Source of the DNA: an uncultured Lachnospiraceae bacterium
Lineage (GTDB): Bacteria > Bacillota > Clostridia > Lachnospirales > Lachnospiraceae
Reading direction: 5' to 3'
DNA: 13,907 nt
Assembly: GCA_958428365.1 (NCBI GenBank)
Contig: CAUAFT010000026.1
Coordinates: 1 to 13,907, forward strand
Position 1 is the first letter of the stretch. The number at the start of each line of letters is the position of its first letter. Below the pieces are notes generated by a model. It saw nothing but the letters and a program-made list of their open reading frames with translations. It did not search any database and was not told where the DNA came from. This document shows, in pieces, positions 6,015 through 11,948 of the stretch. The position numbers and the translations under genes were made by a program.

Positions 6015-6099
6015 GCAACAACGCAAGGTCTATATCTTTTGCAACCTTGCAGACACCAAGCCCGCAAATTCTATATATTCTGCATTGTTGCGCTGTTGC
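6015..6099. repeat. Nested inverted repeats between the repA-like gene and the small ORF
   Basis: Outer arms GCAACAACGCAA (6015-6026) and TTGCGCTGTTGC (6088-6099) pair at 11 of 12 positions. Inside, GCAAGGT (6023-6029) pairs with ACCTTGC (6044-6050), overlapping the outer left arm, so the two structures compete. The outer right arm ends two bases before the stop codon of the RepA-like gene. It could act in the mRNA leader of the 79-residue ORF or as a protein site. Confidence 0.5.
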
Positions 6100-6100
6100 C

Positions 6101-7081
6101 TTATTCCGGCTTGATTTTATCCAGTTCCCAATACCATGAATTGTTTATCCGCTTTGCTCTGATACCCAATTCCTTTTTTGCATTTTCAAGCGTCCGTCTG
6201 GATATGCCCTGTTCCTCCGCCAGATTGAAAATCTCATTGCTCTGCATGGCATTGTTTGTTTCCGCTATTTCTCGGAGCAGACGCTTCGCCTGTTCCAGCT
6301 TATTCGCTTTCGGTGCGATACCGCCCAGCACTTCATCAGCGGTAATTTCATAATCTCCGAGCCAGCGAAAACCGTCCTCCGACAACTCAAAGGCTTTCGG
6401 GTGTCCGAACGCCGCCAGATTGTTTTTTATCTGGACTACCGCCCTTATATTTGCTTCGCCCTCCACTCTGCCGACCAGCAGGACGCTCCTTGCCACCGCA
6501 AAGAAATCAATGGAACCCATACCCCGGTATGCCGCCTTATTTCCAGCCGCTTTGTTCATGTGCCCTACAAGTACAATGGCACACTGATATTTCTCCGCCA
6601 GAGCCGCCAGCTTCTTTGTCATATCCCTCGCTTCATTTGCCCGGTTCATATCCATACCGCCGCCGAGATACGCCTGTATCGGGTCTAAAATCAGCAGCTT
6701 CGCCTTTGTCCTTATAACCGCTTCTTCCAGACGTTCATCTATCATGGAAAGTGATTTTATGCTCTCGTCAATGACGGAAATATTTTCACAGTTCGCTCCT
6801 GCCGCTTCCAGCCGGGGCTTCACCGTATCGGCAAGCCCGTCCTCCGCGCTCTGATAAATCACAGTCAGCGGCTCTGTCAGCTTCATCTCGCTGTCTATGC
6901 CCTCACCTTTTGACAGCTTCGCCGCTATATTCAGCACCAGCGTTGTCTTACCGTCTCCCGGATCGCCCTGCACAATCGTCAGTTTTCCATAGGGGATAAA
7001 CGGATACCACAGCCACGCCACCTCCTGCGACTGTATCTCCGACATTTTAATCATCTGTAATTCTGTTCTGGTTCCCTCCAT
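6101..7081 (-). CDS. repA: RepA-like RecA-fold ATPase (AAA_25 type)
   Basis: A 326-residue protein with a RecA-type ATPase core: Walker A GDPGDGKTT (about 39-47), Walker B KLLILDPI (about 128-135), and the IVLVGHMNKAA and RGMGSIDFFAVARSVLLVGR segments typical of the RepA hexameric replicative helicase group. A C-terminal winged-helix-like part (NEIFNLAEEQGISRRTLENAKKELGI) probably binds DNA. It may unwind DNA at an element-borne origin so that the excised circle can replicate. I start it at the ATG at 7081, because GGAGGA lies six bases upstream; an ATG four codons earlier (7093) has no ribosome site and itself supplies part of that site. It follows the MobC-like gene by about 100 bases of inverted repeats. 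A helicase role is inferred from the family. Confidence 0.85.
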   Translation of the reverse strand: MEGTRTELQMIKMSEIQSQEVAWLWYPFIPYGKLTIVQGDPGDGKTTLVLNIAAKLSKGEGIDSEMKLTEPLTVIYQSAEDGLADTVKPRLEAAGANCENISVIDESIKSLSMIDERLEEAVIRTKAKLLILDPIQAYLGGGMDMNRANEARDMTKKLAALAEKYQCAIVLVGHMNKAAGNKAAYRGMGSIDFFAVARSVLLVGRVEGEANIRAVVQIKNNLAAFGHPKAFELSEDGFRWLGDYEITADEVLGGIAPKANKLEQAKRLLREIAETNNAMQSNEIFNLAEEQGISRRTLENAKKELGIRAKRINNSWYWELDKIKPE

Positions 7082-7114
7082 AAAGTCCTCCATTTCTAAA
7101 AAATTTCATTGTCA

Positions 7115-7177
7115 CTGGAAGAAACCTCTGCTATACTTGAATTGTGATTGTTGATAACAGAGGTTTTCCAGTTATCA
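7115..7177. repeat. Competing inverted repeats before the repA-like gene
   Basis: A long pair joins CTGGAAGAAACCTCTG (7115-7130) with CAGAGGTTTTCCAG (7158-7171): 14 paired bases with a 2-nt bulge and a 27-base loop. A second pair, TGATAAC (7152-7158) with GTTATCA (7171-7177), shares its end bases with, and encloses, the right arm of the first, so only one hairpin can form at a time. This could be an mRNA leader switch for repA, a replication origin, or both. The sequence alone does not choose. Confidence 0.5.
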
Positions 7178-7182
7178 CAGCC

Positions 7183-7560
7183 CTAACAGTTGCCGCTGTC
7201 GGGGCTTTTTTCTTCGCCTTGCCACAGATACTTTGCACCGTCCAGCATCCAGAGAATTGCTTTCAGCATATCCAGACAGTCATTCCTCATATCCTGCAAT
7301 CCCTCCGCAGATAATGTGACTTCTGCCTGTTCAAACTGTTCTGTCACTTCCCGGATATTTGTCCGCATGATTTTCAATTCCTCCACCAACTGATAAATCA
7401 GTTCTTTCCTGCCGACCACGCATACCCGGTTATAAATACAGGAGCGCACAAAGTAGTCCTTCTTTGACATTCCGCTTGCTAAAATCTTTGCTTCGATTTC
7501 TTCCCTCTCTCTGGGCGAAATTCGGAAGCTGATTGTGGGATATTTATGTGTACCGCTCAT
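7183..7560 (-). CDS. MobC-like ribbon-helix-helix mobilization accessory protein
   Basis: A 125-residue protein with an N-terminal ribbon-helix-helix: strand PTISFRIS (8-15), helix PREREEIEAKILASG, turn, helix MSKKDYFVRSCIYNR (31-45). A helical C-terminal half follows (LVEELKIMRTNIREVTEQFEQ). This layout is that of MobC/relaxosome accessory proteins, which bind oriT and help the relaxase nick. The ATG at 7558-7560 overlaps the integrase stop as ATGA, so its translation should be coupled to the integrase. It sits apart from the relaxase gene, with repA and the 79-residue ORF between. An RHH autorepressor is the main alternative. Confidence 0.7.
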   Translation of the reverse strand: MSGTHKYPTISFRISPREREEIEAKILASGMSKKDYFVRSCIYNRVCVVGRKELIYQLVEELKIMRTNIREVTEQFEQAEVTLSAEGLQDMRNDCLDMLKAILWMLDGAKYLWQGEEKSPDSGNC

Positions 7561-8621
7561 TCTTCGTCCTCCCTGTTATTCTCCATTTCCAACCTGTCCG
7601 CAAGCTCTCCCTGTTTGTTCGGGTATAAATGCGAATAAGTGTTCAGTGTCGTTTCGATTTTTTCATGCCCCAGACGCTCCGCAATCGCAAGCGGCGTGAA
7701 ACCCATTTCCACGAGTAGAGAAGCGTGAGAGTGCCTCAAATCATGCAGACGTATCCTTTTTACCCCGGAAGCCTTGATTCCTCTGATGATTTCATGCTCC
7801 ATATAGGATTTTGTAAACCGGAACATTCTTTCATCTGCCATAATCCCGTACAAGTGGGAGAGATACTCCCGCAATTCTTCTGCAAGAAATGGCGGTATCG
7901 TCACAGTCCGTTTGCTCTTAGGCGTTTTCGGCGGCGTGATAATATCTCTCCCGTCCAAACGCTGATAGGATTTATTGATTGAAATTGTTCGCTTTTCCAA
8001 ATCAATATCATTGTAAGTCAACGCCAGCAATTCCCCTATTCTCATGCCCGTCCAGTAGAGAAGCAGAAACGCCATCTTTGTTTCCGGCTTATCCTCTACA
8101 GTCACGAGGAACTGCTTGAACTCCTGTTTTGTCCAAAATTCCTTTTCCCCGGCATGACTTTTTCCAATGCTCCCGGCTTTCCGGCAAGGATTGTCTTTCA
8201 GGTCATAGTACCGAACTGCATAATTGAAAATTGCCGATAACTGGTTGTTGACCGTTTTCAGATACGTTTGGGAATAGCCCTTTTTCATCAGCGCATTTTG
8301 CCACGCCCGAATGTCGGAAGCCTTAATCTCACTTATGCTCTTTTTCTTGAAATACGGAATGATTTTCAAATCAATGATAAATTTTTTTGTCCGCATGGTA
8401 TTCTCACGCAGACGGTGCTCCATATCCTCATAGTAAATTTGAACGAAATTCTCAAATTTGATATTCAAATCTTTCTGCCGTTGTTGCAGGAAATCCCGCT
8501 CCCATTGCTCCGCTTCCGTCTTTGTTTTAAAACCTCTCTTATTTTTCTTGTGGCTCACGCCCTGCCAGTCCTTATAGTAAAACTGGCAACGCCACATTTT
8601 TCCGTCTCTCGTTGCCGACAT
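7557..8621 (-). CDS. int: Tyrosine site-specific integrase
   Basis: A 354-residue tyrosine recombinase that should integrate the element at the guaA 3' end and, with the excisionase, cut it out. The N-terminal arm-binding domain (1 to about 55, with WRCQFYYKDWQGVSHKKNKRGFKTKTEAEQWE) is followed by the core-binding SAM-like domain (about 57-150) and the catalytic domain (160-340). Catalytic residues visible are R194 (TGMRIGELLAL), a lysine in the PKTPKSKR hairpin, H293 and R296 (LHDLRHSHASLL), H319 (LGHEKIETTLNTYSHLY) and Y329. The start at 8621 has GGAGGG five bases upstream. It lies 15 bases after the xis-like gene and overlaps the MobC-like gene. All catalytic residues are present, so it is probably functional. 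Confidence 0.93.
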   Translation of the reverse strand: MSATRDGKMWRCQFYYKDWQGVSHKKNKRGFKTKTEAEQWERDFLQQRQKDLNIKFENFVQIYYEDMEHRLRENTMRTKKFIIDLKIIPYFKKKSISEIKASDIRAWQNALMKKGYSQTYLKTVNNQLSAIFNYAVRYYDLKDNPCRKAGSIGKSHAGEKEFWTKQEFKQFLVTVEDKPETKMAFLLLYWTGMRIGELLALTYNDIDLEKRTISINKSYQRLDGRDIITPPKTPKSKRTVTIPPFLAEELREYLSHLYGIMADERMFRFTKSYMEHEIIRGIKASGVKRIRLHDLRHSHASLLVEMGFTPLAIAERLGHEKIETTLNTYSHLYPNKQGELADRLEMENNREDEE

Positions 8622-8636
8622 AAAAGCCCTCCTCTC

Positions 8637-8831
8637 CTACATAGCTACGGTCAGACCGTAGAATTTTTCCTCAAAGTATTTTGTCGGAACCTTGCCGCAG
8701 ATCGTCCGATAACCTTTTGCTTTCAATTCTTCATTCAGTCCCCGAATAATCTTGTAGGCATAGCCCGTTGACACACCAAGCATTTCTGCCGCTTCCTCTG
8801 CTGTTACATACATTTTTTTCTTTTTCTCCAT
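8637..8831 (-). CDS. xis: Excisionase-like small helix-turn-helix protein
   Basis: A 64-residue protein with an N-terminal MerR/excisionase-type HTH (VTAEEAAEMLGVSTGYAYKIIRGLNEEL, about 9-36) and a basic wing region (KAKGYRTICGKVPTKYFEEKFYG). This is the form of excisionases encoded immediately upstream of the integrase in Clostridia integrative elements. It would bend DNA at the element ends and favour excision. The start at 8831 has AAAGGA nine bases upstream. It is the first gene of the leftward operon, behind a strong promoter carrying operator-like repeats. A plain DNA-binding regulator is the alternative. Confidence 0.75.
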   Translation of the reverse strand: MEKKKKMYVTAEEAAEMLGVSTGYAYKIIRGLNEELKAKGYRTICGKVPTKYFEEKFYGLTVAM

Positions 8832-8864
8832 ATTGTCCTATCCTTTCTCTTATTATTTTTCGGT

Positions 8865-8950
8865 ACACTTTTGTGTCCTTATAATCATATTATATAGTAC
8901 ACTTTTGTGAACGTCAAGTATTTATTTTAAATTTTTATACACAAATGTGT
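8865..8950. promoter_or_regulatory. Three ACAC-N4-GTGT operators between xis and the XRE regulator
   Basis: ACACTTTTGTGT (8865-8876), ACACTTTTGTGA (8899-8910) and ACACAAATGTGT (8939-8950) are near-identical short palindromes with centres 34 and 40 bases apart. The middle one fills the xis promoter spacer and the first follows its -10. The third lies upstream of the divergent XRE gene, near a possible -10 TAGAAT at 8961. The most likely ligand is the adjacent XRE protein, giving a lysogeny-like switch. Confidence 0.75.
8889..8917 (-). promoter_or_regulatory. Promoter of the xis-int operon
   Basis: On the minus strand -35 TTGACG (8912-8917) and -10 TATAAT (8889-8894) are 17 bases apart. The spacer contains an ACAC-N4-GTGT-like operator, and another lies just downstream of the -10. 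Confidence 0.8.
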
Positions 8951-8997
8951 TCCATTGTGATAGAATTGAACTATCAAGAGATTATGGAGGTATCGGC

Positions 8998-9537
8998 ATG
9001 ACAACCGGAGAGAAAATAAAATACTTTAGAAATATGCGTGGTATATCACAAGAAATGTTGGGACAGCTATCCGGCATTAACCCTGCCACCATAAAGAAAT
9101 ATGAATATGGCATACGCAATCCCAAACCCGACCAGTTACTAAAGATTGCAAATGCGTTAGGCATCAGCATCAATATTTTCATGGATTTTGATATAGAAAC
9201 AGTATCAGATGTGCTATCCCTGCTGTTTAAAATGGACGAGCAGGTAGGTATGAACTTTGAAGCAGAAAAAGACGAAAATGGCAACTATATTCCTGCCACT
9301 TTAAAGATTTCCTTTACCCACCCGGCACTCAACAAAAAATTATGCACTTATTTGAAAGCCAAACAATTACAGGAAAATATCAAGAATAACAAATACAATT
9401 TTACAGAAGAACAACAGGATGAAGCCTACCAGTCATTCGAGAGCGATATGGAAGAAATTAAAAATCATCTGCTTGATGATAATATGATTGTGAAAAAAGG
9501 AAGCACTGGAATATCTGTTAAAGTATTCCCACAATAA
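8998..9537 (+). CDS. XRE-family transcriptional regulator of the element
   Basis: A 179-residue protein with an N-terminal Cro/C1-type HTH (about residues 4-60: GEKIKYFRNMRGISQEMLGQLSGINPATIKKYEYGIRNPKPDQLLKIANALGI) and a C-terminal part of unknown fold (DVLSLLFKMDEQVGMNFE...). The start at 8998 is preceded by GGAGG seven bases upstream; an in-frame ATG at 8947 lies inside an operator and has no ribosome site. It is the only rightward gene of the element and is divergent from xis-int across the three operators. It probably represses excision and its own promoter. No protease or peptidase motif (ImmA-like) follows, so how it is inactivated is not evident. Confidence 0.88.
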   Translation: MTTGEKIKYFRNMRGISQEMLGQLSGINPATIKKYEYGIRNPKPDQLLKIANALGISINIFMDFDIETVSDVLSLLFKMDEQVGMNFEAEKDENGNYIPATLKISFTHPALNKKLCTYLKAKQLQENIKNNKYNFTEEQQDEAYQSFESDMEEIKNHLLDDNMIVKKGSTGISVKVFPQ

Positions 9538-9539
9538 AA

Positions 9540-9558
9540 TAGAGCCATTTTAGAGCCA
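9540..9558. repeat. Paired TAGAGCCA direct repeats, right end of element
   Basis: TAGAGCCA at 9540-9547 and 9551-9558, 11 bases apart, mirrors the pair at 2217-2235 in sequence, spacing and orientation. They lie directly after the XRE stop and about 60 bases inside the right attachment site. Candidate integrase arm-type sites. Confidence 0.55.
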
Positions 9559-9571
9559 AACGCCATAAAAC

Positions 9572-9610
9572 AACGCCGGAAATGCCCATTTTATCAGCAT
9601 TTCCGGCGTT
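9572..9610 (-). terminator. Hairpin downstream of guaA, supplied by the element
   Basis: Arms AACGCCGGAAATGC (9572-9585) and 9597-9610 are a perfect 14-bp inverted repeat with an 11-base loop. On the minus strand the stem starts eight bases after the guaA stop and is followed by GTTTTATGG, so it can terminate guaA. On the plus strand it could also end XRE transcription. It appears to replace the native guaA terminator now found at 2058-2095. Confidence 0.65.
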
Positions 9611-9617
9611 CTGTCCG

Positions 9618-9629
9618 TTACTCGAACTC
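9618..9629. other. Putative right attachment site in the guaA 3' end
   Basis: TTACTCGAACTC covers the guaA stop and last three codons (Glu-Phe-Glu) and matches 2103-2114 at 10 of 12 positions. Integration here leaves the GuaA reading frame intact. Confidence 0.5.
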
Positions 9630-11162
9630 AATCGTCCCCGGCGGCTTACTCGTCAAATCATACACCACTCGATTAACCCCTCTCACCTCATTAATAATCC
9701 TGCTCATCACCACCTGCAGCACCTCCCACGGAATCTCCGCCGCCTCGGCAGTCATAAAGTCGATCGTATTCACCGCACGCAGCGCCACCGCGTAATCATA
9801 AGTTCTCTCATCCCCCATAACTCCTACCGACCTCATATTCGTCAATGCCGCAAAATACTGCCCGATCGTCTTGTCCAGTCCGGCCTTTGCAATCTCCTCT
9901 CTATAGATCGCATCCGCATCCTGAACGATCTTCACCTTCTCCCCGGTCACCTCGCCGATGATCCGGATTCCAAGTCCCGGTCCCGGAAACGGCTGGCGGA
10001 ACACCAGATATTCCGGAATGCCAAGTTCCAGCCCAGCCTTACGCACCTCATCCTTGAACAGATCCCGCAGCGGCTCAATGATCTCCTTAAAGTCCACATA
10101 GTCCGGCAGTCCGCCCACATTGTGGTGTGACTTGATCACAGCGGATTCCCCGCCCAGACCACTCTCCACCACATCCGGGTAGATCGTTCCCTGTACCAGG
10201 AAGTCCACGGCTCCGATCTTCTTCGCCTCTTCCTCAAAGACGCGGATGAACTCCTCACCGATGATCTTCCTCTTTTTCTCCGGCTCCTCCACGCCCTTTA
10301 ATTTTTCATAGAATCGCTCCTGGGCATTGACCCGGATAAAATTCAGATCATAATTTCCATCCGGTCCGAACACGGCTTCCACCTCGTCCCCTTCATTTTT
10401 TCGAAGCAGACCGTGATCCACAAACACACAGGTCAGCTGCTCTCCCACTGCCTTGGACAACAGGACCGCCGCCACGGAAGAATCCACGCCGCCGGAAAGT
10501 GCGCACAGCACCCTGCCGTCGCCCACCTTTTCACGGATCGCCTGGATCGACTGCTCCACGAAGGAATCCATCTTCCAATCCCCGGCACATCCGCAGATAT
10601 TCCGCACATAATTAGAAAGCATCTTCGTTCCCTCTGCGGTATGAAGCACCTCCGGGTGGAACTGGATCGCATACAGATTCCGGGACAGATCCTGTGCTGC
10701 CGCCACCGGACAATCCGCCGTGTGCGCCACGATCTCGAATCCCGGCGCCGTCTTTGAGATATAGTCAAAATGGCTCATCCAGCAGACCGTCTCCTCGGAG
10801 ACATCCGTAAACAGCGGAGATTTCGTGTCCACACAGACGTCCGTTTTACCATACTCACGGACCGCCGCCTTCTCCACCTTTCCTCCCAGAATATGCATCA
10901 TCAGCTGAGCGCCGTAGCAGAGTCCTAACACCGGGATCCCCAGCTCAAACAATTCCTTTGTATAAGTCGGAGAATCCTCTTCATAGCAGCTATTCGGTCC
11001 GCCGGTCAGGATGATCCCCTTCGGGTTCATCGCTTTGATCTGTGTAATATCGGTTTTATAGGAATAGATCTCACAGTAGACATTACATTCCCTGACACGC
11101 CGTGCCACGAGCTGGTTGTACTGCCCTCCGAAATCTATTACGATGACGGTTTCTCTCTTCAA
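9618..11162 (-). CDS. guaA: GMP synthase (glutamine-hydrolysing)
   Basis: Converts XMP to GMP using ATP and glutamine, the last step of guanine nucleotide synthesis in the cytoplasm. The 514-residue length fits the family. The N-terminal glutamine amidotransferase domain shows GLCYGAQLM with nucleophile C82, and FHPE with H169 and E171. The ATP-pyrophosphatase domain follows with the P-loop ALSGGVDSSVAA (about 221-232), and the C-terminal dimerisation domain includes RQPFPGPGLGIRIIGE and ends in PPGTIEFE. I start it at a TTG (11162), because AAGGAGG lies eight bases upstream and the protein then begins LKRETVIVIDFGGQ, as in relatives. An ATG at 11213 would add 17 unusual residues close to the transcription start. 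Its 3' end is the insertion site of the mobile element. Confidence 0.97.
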   Translation of the reverse strand: MKRETVIVIDFGGQYNQLVARRVRECNVYCEIYSYKTDITQIKAMNPKGIILTGGPNSCYEEDSPTYTKELFELGIPVLGLCYGAQLMMHILGGKVEKAAVREYGKTDVCVDTKSPLFTDVSEETVCWMSHFDYISKTAPGFEIVAHTADCPVAAAQDLSRNLYAIQFHPEVLHTAEGTKMLSNYVRNICGCAGDWKMDSFVEQSIQAIREKVGDGRVLCALSGGVDSSVAAVLLSKAVGEQLTCVFVDHGLLRKNEGDEVEAVFGPDGNYDLNFIRVNAQERFYEKLKGVEEPEKKRKIIGEEFIRVFEEEAKKIGAVDFLVQGTIYPDVVESGLGGESAVIKSHHNVGGLPDYVDFKEIIEPLRDLFKDEVRKAGLELGIPEYLVFRQPFPGPGLGIRIIGEVTGEKVKIVQDADAIYREEIAKAGLDKTIGQYFAALTNMRSVGVMGDERTYDYAVALRAVNTIDFMTAEAAEIPWEVLQVVMSRIINEVRGVNRVVYDLTSKPPGTIEFE

Positions 11163-11224
11163 GACAACGTCCTCCTTCTTAAGTAATGAAAATATATCAT
11201 GAAAACATTTCACATTTAGCTTCT

Positions 11225-11253
11225 ATTATACGTTCTCACTCTCCCCTTGTCAA
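11225..11253 (-). promoter_or_regulatory. guaA promoter
   Basis: On the minus strand, perfect TTGACA (11248-11253) and TATAAT (11225-11230) are 17 bases apart, giving a leader of about 55 bases to the TTG start. The leader is too short for a purine riboswitch, and no conserved riboswitch elements were seen. Confidence 0.85.
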
Positions 11254-11325
11254 AGCGATTTCAACACTTTACACTTTTTCCAGATCCTGTCCGGGAATTG
11301 TCATACATCCCCCATCTTAGGAACT

Positions 11326-11823
11326 TCATCCCAACTCCCGTCTCACGATCTCCCACTCCTGAATCAATCGTTCCAGGGAATACGCCGCATTTGCCGGGCT
11401 GGTGGATGGCAGCTTGATATCCTCCACGCCGCACAGCGGATAGAGATATTTCTGATAAAGGCTGTGCGCCTTTCCTCCGTTGGTAAAAACTGCGGTAATT
11501 CCCGTAGATCCCAGAATATCGGAAATATCATTCGCCACCACATCCTGGATGGAACTGTCACTGGATCCCTCAATTCTACAGCTATGCACCACATCCCAGA
11601 CAGCGATCCCATTTCTCAGCAAAAATTCCTTTTTCTCCGGAATCGTAACCGGAACTTCCTCCTTCGTCAACGCCGCCAACAGCTTCCAGAAGCGGTTCTG
11701 AGGATGACCGTAGTAAAAGTTTTGCTCCCTGGATTTTACAGAAGGAAACGTTCCAAGGATCAGAATCTTCGATTCCTGATCATAAATCGGTTCAAAGGTA
11801 TGAGTAATGGATTCTTTTTCCAT
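11326..11823 (-). CDS. DNA-deoxyinosine glycosylase (uracil-DNA glycosylase superfamily)
   Basis: A 165-residue base-excision-repair enzyme of the UDG superfamily, of the hypoxanthine-DNA-glycosylase (family 6) type, which removes deaminated bases such as hypoxanthine from DNA. Motif 1 appears as ILGTFPSVKSRE (about 21-32), followed by YGHPQNRFW (38-46), which forms part of the base pocket, and motif 2 is LPSTSPANA (138-146). The middle includes GIAVWDVVHSCRIEGSSDSSI, typical of this branch. The start at 11823 has AAGGAG nine bases upstream. It is divergent from the hydrogenase-like gene and lies upstream of guaA, whose own promoter is in the gap. Family 6 is preferred over Mug/TDG because of SPANA and the GSSDSSI segment; substrate preference is not provable here. 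Confidence 0.85.
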   Translation of the reverse strand: MEKESITHTFEPIYDQESKILILGTFPSVKSREQNFYYGHPQNRFWKLLAALTKEEVPVTIPEKKEFLLRNGIAVWDVVHSCRIEGSSDSSIQDVVANDISDILGSTGITAVFTNGGKAHSLYQKYLYPLCGVEDIKLPSTSPANAAYSLERLIQEWEIVRRELG

Positions 11824-11873
11824 GTCTTTTTTCTCCTTATCGTGTAAATTTTTGTTATTTTATGTCTTTTCTT

Positions 11874-11903
11874 ATTGTACCAAGGTACTATTTTATGTAC
11901 AAT
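11874..11903. promoter_or_regulatory. Symmetric bidirectional promoter between the glycosylase and hydrogenase-like genes
   Basis: The sequence is ATTGTAC (11874-11880), 16 bases, then its exact reverse complement GTACAAT (11897-11903). On the plus strand this reads -35 TTGTAC, 17 bases, -10 TACAAT. The minus strand reads the same hexamers at the same spacing. Leaders to the two start codons would be about 40 and 45 bases. It may be one shared promoter or an operator-like palindrome. Confidence 0.6.
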
Positions 11904-11948
11904 AATATTATAGTAAATAACAGATTTCCAAAAGACGAGGTATACTAA

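Larger units (their letters stand above)
2103..9629. mobile_element. Integrative mobilizable element inserted at the 3' end of guaA
   Basis: Between the putative attachment sites lie a tyrosine integrase, an excisionase-like HTH protein, an XRE repressor, a MobC-like RHH protein, a MobV/Pre relaxase, a RepA-like ATPase and a MarR/zinc-ribbon cargo operon. No conjugation machinery (coupling protein, VirB4-like ATPase) is present, so it is mobilizable rather than self-transmissible. The guaA 3' end is an established integration target for tyrosine-recombinase islands. Paired TAGAGCCA repeats lie inside both ends. The right boundary is well placed by the intact guaA gene; the left boundary depends on the short match at 2103. 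Confidence 0.75.

Noticed and set aside
9582..10130. Plus-strand open frame opposite the guaA 3' end
   Set aside because: His/Arg/Leu-rich antisense shadow of guaA, with no ribosome site, beginning inside the terminator hairpin.
11163..11224. Possible purine riboswitch before guaA
   Set aside because: The leader between the promoter and the TTG start is only about 55 bases and shows no aptamer-like pairing, so a riboswitch does not fit.
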